The notes: generated by a model from the letters alone, not told the origin. Numbered from the stretch's first letter, positions 1 to 7,414 are shown. The stretch: 22,070 nucleotides of DNA from JABDDM01 sp038240295 (GCA_038240295.1 JBBSDW010000039.1:1-22070), one strand, 5' to 3'. Made by a program: numbers and translations.

Positions 1-2
1 GA

Positions 3-557
3 TTCGACAGCGTGGTACAGGCACGGATAAATACTGTACCGAACGATGGCCGCTCTCGGGAGTTCCTGATGAGCGACACTGGAGACGCTGCGGAAAATGC
101 CCCGGGCGCACTTTCGATCCCAATGATGGCTTACTGCGACTTTATGGGTTCAAAACGGAACATCCATGCTCACTGGCATGAGCAAGACGACGACCGAAAC
201 ATTACGCAACTTCGCCGTTTTCGAATGATCTTCGATGGACAGCCACCCTCGATGTACGAAAACGAAATAACCTTTTTTGGTGCACCAGCGACGGTGTTTC
301 CCGGCGAGTACATTTATTACTCGCGGGTGGATACAAGCCTCCACGCCTGGCCCTCCGTTCTCGATACATTCGTTGGACTTCGATGGACGAGAAAAGATTC
401 ATCAAATGCCTCCTATCCGGCTTATGTCAACTCGGTCGCTGGATTTGCAGACATCCCGGACGGATTGCGGATGACGAACCGCGTTGCGTCAAGGCATCCA
501 ATAATAAACGAATGGCCGTCGAGGCGCAGTTACAAGGTTGGGGTTACTTGCAGCTAA
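3..557 (+). CDS. C-terminal part of an unrecognised protein, cut by the window edge
   Basis: The frame is open from the left edge to a stop at 555-557, so this is a 5'-truncated gene; the GTG at 12 is only an internal candidate start. The visible 184 residues are soluble, aromatic-rich and varied in composition, as a real protein would be (for example HAHWHEQDDDRN, ITFFGAPATVFPGEYIYYSRVD and VLDTFVGLRWTRKDSS). There is no membrane segment and no motif I recognise. Another frame stays protein-like just past the stop, up to about 660 (GWGYLQLNVGNWDSAKG, then HAFHFDRHFGYYQRP), so the gene may have been longer and be frameshifted here. An IS110 remnant follows on the opposite strand. No function is proposed. 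Confidence 0.5.
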   Translation, partial: FDSVVQARINTVPNDGRSREFLMSDTGDAAENAPGALSIPMMAYCDFMGSKRNIHAHWHEQDDDRNITQLRRFRMIFDGQPPSMYENEITFFGAPATVFPGEYIYYSRVDTSLHAWPSVLDTFVGLRWTRKDSSNASYPAYVNSVAGFADIPDGLRMTNRVASRHPIINEWPSRRSYKVGVTCS

Positions 558-608
558 ATGTCGGCAACTGGGACTCGGCGAAAGGAATTTTTCCAAGCCA
601 GGATTCGC

Positions 609-1016
609 TCACGCACGCGTTTCACTTCGACCGGCATTTCGGATATTATCAACGACCAACAACCCCTTACCAGCAGAAACTTTTAACGAAGGATCAAGAC
701 CGCAATAGGCTGCGATCGCTCGCGCGTTCTTGAATCGGGAAGCATCAACGATCTCCAGAGCCCAAATATGAGAACAGACAGGCCCGACGCCAGGACAGGT
801 TTGTAGGTGTCCTACCAGTTTTTTTCCGCTAACGCATTCTCCCCCTTCAGCAAGGAAAGAAGATCGGTTGATGTATTCGATAGCTCGAAGTTCAGCTCGC
901 TTAGCGTAATTAGTGAGCTCCGCATAAGACTGTACATATTCGTTGAGTACTTCGAGAATAGCCGGCTTCGATACGAGAATAAAAAACATAATTACTGGAC
1001 TCGGAATACATGACAC
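609..1016 (-). pseudogene. IS110-family transposase remnant (Transposase_20 domain)
   Basis: Roughly residues 17-117 (about 968 down to 666) resemble the C-terminal half of IS110/IS116/IS902 transposases. There is a helical stretch (ILEVLNEYVQSYAELTNYAKR), then LQTCPGVGPVCSHIWALEIV, then SRFKNARAIAAYCGLDPS. The PGVGP hairpin and the F-K-N-A-x-x-x-A-A-Y-x-G-L-x-P signature are diagnostic of Transposase_20. The N-terminal DEDD/RuvC-like catalytic domain is absent, and the usual region after AYxGLxP (GRISKxGNxxLR) is replaced by unrelated sequence that is antisense to the neighbouring plus-strand frame. The piece is therefore truncated at both ends and cannot encode an active transposase. The ORF ends outside the similarity are chance extensions. 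Confidence 0.8.
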
Positions 1017-1254
1017 TACGCAACTAGCGCAGGCATACGTCCGAGATTTTGCATCACATTCAGGAGTAGGACCATCATGTCTAAAAGCAGTTCGAGAGTG
1101 GTTGACGAACCATCAAATTCACAAAGCCAAGGAACAATCGCCGATAGTATCGACGGAACTGGAATCTACGTCTGTGGAACAGTGCGTTCCCGTAAAAGAA
1201 AAGAAGTTACGACCAAGAAAGGTCAAAACAATGTCGTTAGCTATTCCGTTATGA
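943..1254 (+). pseudogene. Helix-hairpin-helix (RNA polymerase alpha-CTD-like) fragment
   Basis: Residues about 13-57 read RIKNIITGLGIHDTTQLAQ, then ASHSGVGPSCLKAVREWL. This matches the layout of the RNA polymerase alpha C-terminal domain and related helix-hairpin-helix units: a first helix, a T-x-x-x-L-A helix, a G-V-G hairpin, and then a xCLKxxxEWL helix. The first plausible start is a TTG at 943, inside the edge of the IS110 remnant, and the matching part begins just where IS110 similarity stops (about 968). The gene is therefore probably 5'-truncated. After the motif the frame becomes Lys/Ser/Glu-rich and overlaps the next ORF in another frame. It may be a relic, or the N-terminal half of a gene frameshifted into the following OB-like ORF. 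Confidence 0.3.
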
Positions 1255-1415
1255 CCGACGAAGGTATTATTTACGTTGATGAGTGGGACCCTACGACGAT
1301 CTATGGCGTCGGTTGCGTGTTCATTCAAAAAATTGCTTGTCGCGCTTACGTGTCCAAAAACGGAGGAGCTCGAGTAGGGTTCACTATTCCGAGAAACGAC
1401 ACGTCAGACTTTTAG
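1077..1415 (+). CDS. Small protein with OB-fold-like pattern, function unknown
   Basis: This 112-residue ORF starts at an ATG preceded by a purine-rich GGAGTAGG at a suitable distance, one of the few Shine-Dalgarno-like sites in the window. The first 26 residues are polar and probably disordered. Residues about 27-105 alternate in a beta-barrel-like way: GIYVCGTVRSR, then VVSYSVMTDEGIIYVDEW, then GVGCVFIQKIACRAYVSKNGGARVGFTI. The spacing (G-x-V strand, basic loop, Y-x-V, G-V-G-x-V-x-x-I, aromatic strand) recalls small single-stranded-DNA-binding OB folds, but I see no decisive family signature. It ends 4 bp from the converging stop of the beta-propeller gene on the other strand. The function is open. 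Confidence 0.5.
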   Translation: MSKSSSRVVDEPSNSQSQGTIADSIDGTGIYVCGTVRSRKRKEVTTKKGQNNVVSYSVMTDEGIIYVDEWDPTTIYGVGCVFIQKIACRAYVSKNGGARVGFTIPRNDTSDF

Positions 1416-1419
1416 CAAG

Positions 1420-2483
1420 TCACACCGGCCTGACGAGAACGCCTCCATTCTCAGCGTCTATCGAGGCGATGGTAGCGTTGTTCGAAGCGGTGTTGTACAC
1501 GTACAGTTGGCCGTGATAATAGATTGGAGGGTGACTGCAATCTGTCATATTTCCAAGATTCGGTGCCTTCCTCCAAATCAATTTACCGGCAGTGTCAACT
1601 AACCCTACTGAATATCCAGGCTCTAGAATCACCCCACGGCTGGTAGGTATCGGAGTAGCGCCTATAGGCGAAAATGGATTCTCTTTCCAGCCGACCCAAC
1701 CGATCGTACTATCGGGAAGTGGCATGACCTTTCTACAAAGAAGACGACCTGTCTCTGCATCAATGGCGTCCACCACCCCGCTATAGAATTGCGCACCAGG
1801 CTCATTCCAAAGTCGGCATCCGAAATAGAGCACGCCATTTCGGTAAGCAGGCTGAGACATATCGCTGATGTTTGTCCAGTCGTCGCCTCCCTGTGAACCG
1901 ACCAGATCTGCATTGATCGAATCCCACAGGACATGTCCATCCGCTTTCGCAAGCGAGACAATACGATGTGAATATTTTGTCGTAAAAAAACCGCCGTTGG
2001 GGATTGAGCAAAATGCGTAAGGCCATTCGCAAAGCCGTCACCATCAGGAAGATCATGCCGCCAAATAACCGTCCCATTGCTTGCAGATACACACACGAAA
2101 GCCGATTGATTACCTCGCAATGCGTTAGAGCCAGCCGTCACATAGATCCTGCCATTATCGAGGATCAATTCGTACGGTGACCAATACTCCGCGTATCGGT
2201 TGGACAACTGGAGGGGCGTCCTCCATCGATACTTCCCATCTCGCTTACTGAAGCACGCGAGCCCATCATCGGTACCGATCACTAGGCTTGAGTCATCGAC
2301 GGACAAGGCCAGACTTGCAGCGATGTCTGCCGAATTAAACCGAAATGGAGAGGGAGTCTGCCATAAAATCTCAACGGAATCGCCGTGTATGACCTTCGGG
2401 AACACATACTCCGGCGGAGCTGCTGGCAAATTCATGCACGAACAAAGCATCAAAAGGCTTATACAAAAGCTCTTGTGTACCAT
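1420..2483 (-). pseudogene. PQQ-like beta-propeller lipoprotein, frameshifted
   Basis: The start is the ATG at 2481-2483 (MVHKSFCISLLMLCSCMN), which gives a short signal peptide with a Cys that could be lipidated; the open frame upstream to 2582 is unlikely to be coding. Downstream lie several WD/PQQ-like blades: DGKYRWRTPL, NGTVIWRHDL, ADGHVLWDSI, AETGRLLCRK and AGKLIWRKAP, each ending a beta-sheet, as in outer-membrane or periplasmic PQQ-repeat propellers. The frame breaks at a run of seven A on the plus strand (1984-1990). Adding one base there joins HFAQSPTAVF to FTTKYSHRIVSLAKADG and restores a product of about 355 residues. The last blade looks short (IDAENGGVLVRPV, then stop). It could be a true pseudogene, transcriptional slippage or an assembly error. 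Confidence 0.7.
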
Positions 2484-2502
2484 CCATGTTCCGTATAAAA
2501 CC

Positions 2503-2766
2503 TTAGTGTGCACCGGCACCGTCAAGTGCTTGATTGATGTGCCCATAATAGATTGGGTCGTATAAAGTAATGGCATGTCCATGATTTAGCCTTGTCCCAT
2601 CGGCATTACCATGAATCGCAGAAATGGTAGGGCTTGGAATAAACTTTTGAGACTCGACACCGATGAATCCATCGGAAGGTGCAGATCGACCAGCCGTGGC
2701 ATCTTCCCATTTGAGTTCAAGCGTGAGTTGTCCATCGGCGGCTACGGTCCAATCGCCAGCTCGCAT
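2503..2766 (-). CDS. Small hypothetical protein (87 aa)
   Basis: The ORF starts at an ATG with a weak GAAAG 4 bases upstream. It encodes a soluble, non-repetitive 87-residue product (RAGDWTVAADGQLTLELKW, ending DPIYYGHINQALDGAGAH) without signal peptide or membrane segment. It lies between the sigma-factor gene (stop at 2836) and the propeller lipoprotein (start at 2483, 20 bp downstream) on the same strand, so the three could be cotranscribed. It is in the same frame as the sigma factor, and the frame is open back to that gene's stop codon. The true start may therefore lie further upstream, or it may be a detached C-terminal piece. I do not recognise the family. Confidence 0.4.
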   Translation of the reverse strand: MRAGDWTVAADGQLTLELKWEDATAGRSAPSDGFIGVESQKFIPSPTISAIHGNADGTRLNHGHAITLYDPIYYGHINQALDGAGAH

Positions 2767-2835
2767 GCGACTTTCATAAGAAGTTTGGAAGCGTGGACAC
2801 GATTTAGTAATGGAGTGGAAGCGAGTTCCGTTCTC

Positions 2836-3621
2836 TCAGATTTTACCCCCAAGCATTTTCGCGAGTGCTGCACGTGCGCGATGAAGATGAACTTTGACGG
2901 TACCCATCGGGATCTGCAGGATCTTCGCGATCTCTTCATATTCGAGATCCTGCGAGTGCCGGAGTTTGATCACGCGCTTGTAATTCTCAGGTAGCTGTTC
3001 AATCGCATCTTCGATCGTTTTGGTCCGCTCGTTTGCGACCATCATTTCGTCCGGCACCCACGATTCATCTTTGATCTCGAATTCGCGGGAGTCATCGTCC
3101 GACTTATGCGTATTCTGCGTCGGCGGTGCGCTGATCGAGAATGCGTTCAGCTTACGGCGGCGCAAATAGTCGATCGCATGATTCGTTGCGATTCGATAAA
3201 GCCACGTAGTGAATGCATATTCTTCCGAATAGGAGTGAATATGTAAGAATGCTTTTGTGAGCGCCTCCTGCACGAGATCTTCAACTTCATCCGAAGGTGC
3301 AGAGCGAACCAGCGGACGTACAAGCCGTTCGATGCCATGTCGGTGGCGTTGAATGAGTTCACCAAAAGCCCGATCGTCACCTTCGCGCGCACGGCGAACG
3401 AGCGCACGATCTTCACCCTGTTTTTTTTGCGATGTTGTTAGCTCGGCACTTGCGATTTGGGGAAGGACAGAGGTGGGGACAACGAGAAGGTCAGCATCTG
3501 CGTCTGCCGTTGGAGTGGCAGCGTCTGGTTTGGCAGTCACAAGCGAAACAGTCTCTTCTTTTTTTGAAGGGACTGACCTTGACGTTGACGTTTTGGGTGC
3601 CGGACGCTCTTTCGCTGCCAA
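2836..3621 (-). CDS. ECF-like sigma-70 family RNA polymerase sigma factor
   Basis: The 261-residue product carries sigma region 2 at about 84-157 (AFGELIQRHRHGIERLV, EDLVQEALTKAF, FTTWLYRIATNHAIDYLRRRK) and region 4 at about 202-254 (IEQLPENYKRVIKL, LEYEEIAKILQIPMGTVKVH, then HRARAAL). The latter is a classic helix-turn-helix that reads the -35 element. It has no sigma-1.1 or region 3, so it fits the extracytoplasmic-function group. An extra N-terminal segment of about 70 residues, rich in Ala, Lys, Ser and Thr, precedes region 2 and is not typical. No ATG is available before region 2; the first start is TTG at 3619-3621, and a GTG near codon 27 is an alternative. No recognisable anti-sigma gene is adjacent, so its signal is unknown. 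Confidence 0.9.
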   Translation of the reverse strand: MAAKERPAPKTSTSRSVPSKKEETVSLVTAKPDAATPTADADADLLVVPTSVLPQIASAELTTSQKKQGEDRALVRRAREGDDRAFGELIQRHRHGIERLVRPLVRSAPSDEVEDLVQEALTKAFLHIHSYSEEYAFTTWLYRIATNHAIDYLRRRKLNAFSISAPPTQNTHKSDDDSREFEIKDESWVPDEMMVANERTKTIEDAIEQLPENYKRVIKLRHSQDLEYEEIAKILQIPMGTVKVHLHRARAALAKMLGGKI

Positions 3622-3705
3622 ACGGATTCGTGGGTAATGATCTTGTCAGCGCAAATTTACTGCAACGAACGCTCACCAGGCCAAGAAGCAAGTTCAGTTC
3701 GCAGG

Positions 3706-4725
3706 TTAATGATGCTCGATATTTTCAAGTCCGCCATACATCATGAACCAGGGCTTTGCATATTTATCGAGGACTTCGTTGAGCGCCTGAATGTTCTTTA
3801 CGCCCCGATCGAGCAGCCATGCCTCGGTCGCAGTGCTTCCTTCGGCACCATAGATCGGCACCGCATCCTGCCAGGTGGCGCGTCCACACAGTACTCCACT
3901 AAAGTTTGTGCCTGCTTCGCCTGCGAGCTGAATGGTCTCGCGAAACACATCATCGGTGACACCGGCACTCAAATAGATGAACGGTTTTTTGGCGGCGCTT
4001 GCTGCTTCTCGAAAGAGCGTCATCGCATCTTCGCGAGAATAGACGCTCTGGCCCGTGCAGGCGCTTGTGCCAGCGCAATATTTCATGTTGATCGGGACTT
4101 CGACTTTGAGCACGTCAACGCCATATTTCTCTTTCGAGAATTCTTCCATGTATGCCGTCACATACTTTGGCTTGAGCTTCGCAAACTCGGCGCCTTTTTC
4201 GTCGTACTGATCGTCATAGGCAAGCACCTCGATAAAAAATGGAATGTCGAGCGCTTTGCATTCGGCGCCGACGCGTTCGATAAATGCATTCTTAAGCTCG
4301 ACGATCTGCTGGTCATCGAATGGATTATAATAGAGCAATATTTTTACAGCGTTCGCACCGGCCTGGCGCAATCGATAGACGCTCCAGACATCGAGGAGAT
4401 CGGGCAGCCTGCCTTTTTTAGCGGCATCATAACCTGTCTTCTCGTAGGCGAGGAGTACCCCGGTGCCCGGTGCGCGGAATTCGATTGATGGCAAACCATA
4501 TTCGGGATCCATCAGGATCGCCGTCGCATAGGGCGTGAGGGTTTTCGTTACGAGCGTTTTGAATTCGGTAAGCTCCTGATCGGTCGCATCTCTGCCCATC
4601 GCTTTGCCGATCGACTTTTTGAGTGAACCGCGCTGATCCATCGCGGCAGCAGCGATAATGCCTTTGTCACTTGCGCACGCCTGAATACCATTATACTTTC
4701 CTTCGGAGATCGTTACCATCGCCAT
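3706..4725 (-). CDS. lacD: Class I aldolase, tagatose-1,6-bisphosphate aldolase type
   Basis: The product is about 340 residues and belongs to the DeoC/LacD class I aldolase family, a TIM barrel using a Schiff-base lysine. Visible marks are GIIAAAAMDQRGSLKK near the N-terminus, the strand GANAVKILLYYNP, the segment DVLKVEVPIN near residue 207 that should carry the Schiff-base Lys, and the phosphate-binding end AGTNFSGVLCGRATWQ. LacD enzymes cleave tagatose 1,6-bisphosphate to dihydroxyacetone phosphate and glyceraldehyde 3-phosphate, and several also accept fructose 1,6-bisphosphate. No tagatose-pathway genes are nearby, while rpe lies 54 bp upstream and enolase a few kb away, so a glycolytic role is plausible. 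TTG at 4728, ATG at 4725 and ATG at 4719 are all possible starts; I took the first ATG. Confidence 0.87.
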   Translation of the reverse strand: MAMVTISEGKYNGIQACASDKGIIAAAAMDQRGSLKKSIGKAMGRDATDQELTEFKTLVTKTLTPYATAILMDPEYGLPSIEFRAPGTGVLLAYEKTGYDAAKKGRLPDLLDVWSVYRLRQAGANAVKILLYYNPFDDQQIVELKNAFIERVGAECKALDIPFFIEVLAYDDQYDEKGAEFAKLKPKYVTAYMEEFSKEKYGVDVLKVEVPINMKYCAGTSACTGQSVYSREDAMTLFREAASAAKKPFIYLSAGVTDDVFRETIQLAGEAGTNFSGVLCGRATWQDAVPIYGAEGSTATEAWLLDRGVKNIQALNEVLDKYAKPWFMMYGGLENIEHH

Positions 4726-4782
4726 CAATCAGATATAGTGAAAACGTGAGTGAACACAATGCACAAAAACAGCCAGTTGGCA

Positions 4783-5487
4783 CTACACAAACACAGACCG
4801 AACCGAATCACAAACTTCTTTCATATCCCGAATCATCTGCGCCGGATCGTTCGCGCCATAGACGCCCGAACCAGAGACGATCGCATCGACCCCGGATTCA
4901 TAGATGTCTCGGATATTATCCAATTTGATACCACCATCCGCTTCGATGATCACGTTCAAATTCTGCGATTCGATCGTATCGCGCAAAGTCCGCGCACGTC
5001 GAAAGAGGGAGGGGATAAACTTCTGACCGCCAAAGCCAGGATTGACGCTCATAAGAAGTACGAGGTCGATATCGGGCAGGATCTCTTCGAGCGTACCGAG
5101 CGGCGTCGCAGGGTTCAGGCTGACTCCAGCTTTTTTACCAAGCGAATGAATATGCTGGATCGTGCGATTGAGATGCCTACAAACTTCCAGATGTACCGTG
5201 ATGATATCAGCGCCGGAAGTTGCAAAGTCATCGATAAAATTATCGGGCGCTTCGATCATCAAGTGACAGTCGAGCACAAGCTTCGTGACGGGACGAATCG
5301 ACTTGACTACCGGTGGACCGATCGTGATGTTCGGCACAAAGTGGCCATCCATTACATCGATATGAAGCCAGTCGGCGCCGCCGGATTCAACCACGCGTAT
5401 CTCTTCCTCGAGCCGAACAAAGTTCGCCGAGAGAATGGAAGGAGAGATGATCGCCGATGGGCGTTCCGAGTTGGTGCGTGGTCTCAA
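4783..5487 (-). CDS. rpe: Ribulose-phosphate 3-epimerase
   Basis: The enzyme interconverts D-ribulose 5-phosphate and D-xylulose 5-phosphate in the pentose phosphate pathway (EC 5.1.3.1). The product of about 234 residues is a complete TIM barrel with the family signatures in order: ISPSILSANF at the start, WLHIDVMDGHFVPNIT with the metal-binding His and the catalytic Asp, LDCHLMIEAP, LMSVNPGFGGQKFIP for phosphate binding, and VIIEADGGI with the second catalytic Asp. The only start before the conserved core is a TTG at 5485-5487, giving about ten residues ahead of the first strand. It lies 27 bp after the thioredoxin-like gene and 54 bp before the aldolase on the same strand, so the three probably form an operon. 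Confidence 0.95.
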   Translation of the reverse strand: MRPRTNSERPSAIISPSILSANFVRLEEEIRVVESGGADWLHIDVMDGHFVPNITIGPPVVKSIRPVTKLVLDCHLMIEAPDNFIDDFATSGADIITVHLEVCRHLNRTIQHIHSLGKKAGVSLNPATPLGTLEEILPDIDLVLLMSVNPGFGGQKFIPSLFRRARTLRDTIESQNLNVIIEADGGIKLDNIRDIYESGVDAIVSGSGVYGANDPAQMIRDMKEVCDSVRSVFV

Positions 5488-5514
5488 CTGATGTCTGTGA
5501 AAGAAGCAGAGAAA

Positions 5515-6579
5515 TTATTTCGCGCCTGCCGATTGGCTTTGTTTTTCGAATTCGGCTTTGCGATCGGTGAATTCCTGCGTCCGCTTATCGCCAGACGGAA
5601 GCAAACTGATCGCCTGCGTTTCAAAAATCACTGCATCCTGTGGCCGGCCTTCTTTTGCAACGACGACAGCTTTTGTATCAAGCGCATTCGCACGTTCGTT
5701 CACATCGGGATAAGCAAGCACTGCACGTGTCGCGTATGCTTCGGCCTGCGCGAGCAGGATTCCTTTTTTCTGTGCTTCCCAGGCGAACATGTTAAAGGCA
5801 TCGGCATCCATGCCATGTTTATCGGCCCACGCATCCATGCGAGCGCCGGCGCGTTCAGGCGTCAGTCCGTTAAAATCATTCATGAGAAGCATGGTGAATG
5901 CACGACGCGCTTCGGGGCGATCCGGATACTGCTTCATCGCATCTTCGAGCATCGTGATCTGATCGACGCCGGTCAGATTGAATCCCTTCGCATATAATGC
6001 CTGCTCGTAAAGCTTCCTGGTGTCTTTTGCATCGAGCGAGATGACCTTATCATAAGCGGCGATCGCATCGGCCGACTTGTCGTTCATGCTGTAATAATCG
6101 CCAAGCGTCATCCATGCCTTCGGATCGCTGGCAGTCTTTTTTGCCGTCGTCTTTTGTATCAAACCTTGCAGGCCACCGGCGGCAGCCATTTCCATCGAGC
6201 GGCTGAAGGCAGAAGTATCCTGATAACCAACGACGCGGGTGATCACCTTGCCGTCGGCGGCAAAGAACATCACGGTCGGATAACCCTGAATGCTGTATTG
6301 CTTTGCGAGCGCAATGCCATCGCCTTTTTCGGCGTTGATCTTGAGCGAGATAAAGTGATCTTCAGCGTATTCGCCGACATTCTTATTGGAATAGGTATCG
6401 CGATCGAGCACCTTACACCACGAGCACCAGTCGGTGTAAAAATCGACCATGATCGACTTTTTCTGCTTCTTGGCGAGCTTCATAGCCTCCGGCATCGTGA
6501 GATCTTTGAAATGGACCTCGGCAAACAGCGATGCCGGCAAAAGGAGAATAATAACTGCGAGTGCTCCGAGACGTTTCAT
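5515..6579 (-). CDS. Exported thioredoxin-fold protein with TPR C-terminus
   Basis: A clean signal peptide (MKRLGALAVIILLLPASLFA) sends this 354-residue protein to the periplasm. Residues about 25-135 form a thioredoxin fold with the redox motif WCSWC (Cys52, Cys55), preceded by IMVDFYTD and followed by the cis-proline loop QGYPTVMFF; this resembles DsbD-gamma and thioredoxin_7 proteins. From about residue 150 to the end the sequence is helical with TPR-like units (PKAWMTLGDYYSMN, ADAIAAYDKVISLDAK, NALDTKAVVVAKEGR). It probably reduces or isomerises disulfides in the envelope, with the TPR part binding partners; the substrate is unknown. It is first in a tight minus-strand run with rpe and the aldolase, under a repeat-containing upstream region. 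Confidence 0.88.
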   Translation of the reverse strand: MKRLGALAVIILLLPASLFAEVHFKDLTMPEAMKLAKKQKKSIMVDFYTDWCSWCKVLDRDTYSNKNVGEYAEDHFISLKINAEKGDGIALAKQYSIQGYPTVMFFAADGKVITRVVGYQDTSAFSRSMEMAAAGGLQGLIQKTTAKKTASDPKAWMTLGDYYSMNDKSADAIAAYDKVISLDAKDTRKLYEQALYAKGFNLTGVDQITMLEDAMKQYPDRPEARRAFTMLLMNDFNGLTPERAGARMDAWADKHGMDADAFNMFAWEAQKKGILLAQAEAYATRAVLAYPDVNERANALDTKAVVVAKEGRPQDAVIFETQAISLLPSGDKRTQEFTDRKAEFEKQSQSAGAK

Positions 6580-6606
6580 ACGTAGCTAAACTTAAAGATG
6601 GGTCTG

Positions 6607-6663
6607 TGGCCAATGATTGCTATTGTGACCAACGTTTGGTCGTCTGGCCAACGATTGGATTTG
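6607..6663. promoter_or_regulatory. Three tandem 19-bp palindromic repeats, operator-like
   Basis: Three copies of an imperfect palindrome follow each other at exactly 19-bp spacing. The cores are CCAATGATTGC at 6610, CCAACGTTTGG at 6629 and CCAACGATTGG at 6648, each preceded by TGG or TGA. The central copy has six-base inverted arms (GACCAA at 6627-6632, TTGGTC at 6636-6641). The block lies 28-84 bp upstream of the thioredoxin/rpe/aldolase run, where regulatory sites would be expected. The consensus TGRCCAAYGWTTGG is seen directly; its role as a repressor or activator binding site is inferred, and I cannot name the regulator. Confidence 0.45.
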
Positions 6664-6741
6664 TGCCGTGAATCAGGTCAACAGCTCTCTAACGCAGGAA
6701 TCGCGAAACTGTTTCTTGATCTCAATGTCCGCAGAGAAAGC

Positions 6742-7284
6742 CTATAACGAGTCACCACTATCCAGCGCCCGCTGAAAGCTATAAAGCGCAGCCTGAATGC
6801 TTCCGCCCATTCTGAGCGCCTGATAAAGCAGCTTCGTATGGCTGATAATTTCCTCCGTATCGATCATCGCAGCCGAAGAAAGATCGGGAAGGGGAGTGAC
6901 CAGGAAGAGGAGATGATCCCGAACTTCAGAGCTATTTCCCAATTGCTCGATCGCATGCGTGAACGCGTGCATGTGCTCGCCTTCTTCGATCGGATATCCC
7001 AGCAGCGTCACAAGCCTCATTCCCTGTTCGCCTGATTCGAGGACAAGCTGCTCACGAAATCCCTCGACGCCGGAACGCTCGGCGATCGGCTCGAACCGAT
7101 CGAGCAACGGCAGCATTTCGCGCGCTTCGATCTCGGAAACAAACTGTGCTCGTTGGATCATCCGCTTATGCCAAACCCGGTACCACGAAAACGGCGAAGT
7201 GTTCATCTGGTGCCAGGCATCATCCATAACAAGCTTCTGCGCTGCCCGAGACATCCGCCGCGTAGTGATCTGCCAGTATTTCAT
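6742..7284 (-). CDS. Hypothetical helical protein
   Basis: I chose the ATG at 7282-7284 (MKYWQITTRRMSRAAQKLV), because the open frame further upstream runs through a palindromic repeat and would only add the repeat's translation. The 180-residue product is mostly helical and soluble, with no signal peptide or membrane helix. Segments include VMDDAWHQMNTSPFSWYRVWHKRM, EMLPLLDRFEPIAERSGVEGF, GYPIEEGEHMHAFTHAIEQL and IQAALYSFQRALDSGDS. No catalytic motif stands out; scattered His and Glu residues (EEGEHMHAFTH) could bind metal but do not make a known signature. It lies 130 bp downstream of enolase on the same strand. The function is unknown. Confidence 0.6.
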   Translation of the reverse strand: MKYWQITTRRMSRAAQKLVMDDAWHQMNTSPFSWYRVWHKRMIQRAQFVSEIEAREMLPLLDRFEPIAERSGVEGFREQLVLESGEQGMRLVTLLGYPIEEGEHMHAFTHAIEQLGNSSEVRDHLLFLVTPLPDLSSAAMIDTEEIISHTKLLYQALRMGGSIQAALYSFQRALDSGDSL

Positions 7285-7287
7285 AAA

Positions 7288-7313
7288 CGTAGGTCGGGTT
7301 TCAACCCGACCGC
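7288..7313. repeat. REP-like palindrome
   Basis: A perfect inverted repeat GGTCGGGTT (7292-7300) with loop TC and AACCCGACC (7303-7311), flanked by CGTA on the left. It lies immediately upstream of the hypothetical gene and downstream of enolase, outside coding sequence. Its form (a conserved CGTAGG flank and a GC-rich stem with a tiny loop) is that of dispersed REP-type intergenic palindromes. A second hairpin with a CGTAGG flank lies at 10086-10103 in the opposite orientation. It lacks a T-run, so it is not an obvious terminator. Confidence 0.6.
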
Positions 7314-7414
7314 GATGCAAACAACAAGATGATCCCTGGTCACACCACCAATCTCCTTAAAAGCCTCCCAAAAGGAATATACGATGGCGCACAAAAATTC
7401 GGCACAAGCCGCGA

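Noticed and set aside
2836..2838. Recoding of TGA as sense between the sigma factor and the 87-codon ORF
   Set aside because: Other genes here end normally in TGA (for example asnB and the glycosyltransferase), the sigma factor ends at a natural place, and no selenocysteine-type structure is evident.
4750..5997. 415-codon plus-strand ORF
   Set aside because: It is antisense to rpe and the thioredoxin-like gene, both certain from their motifs.
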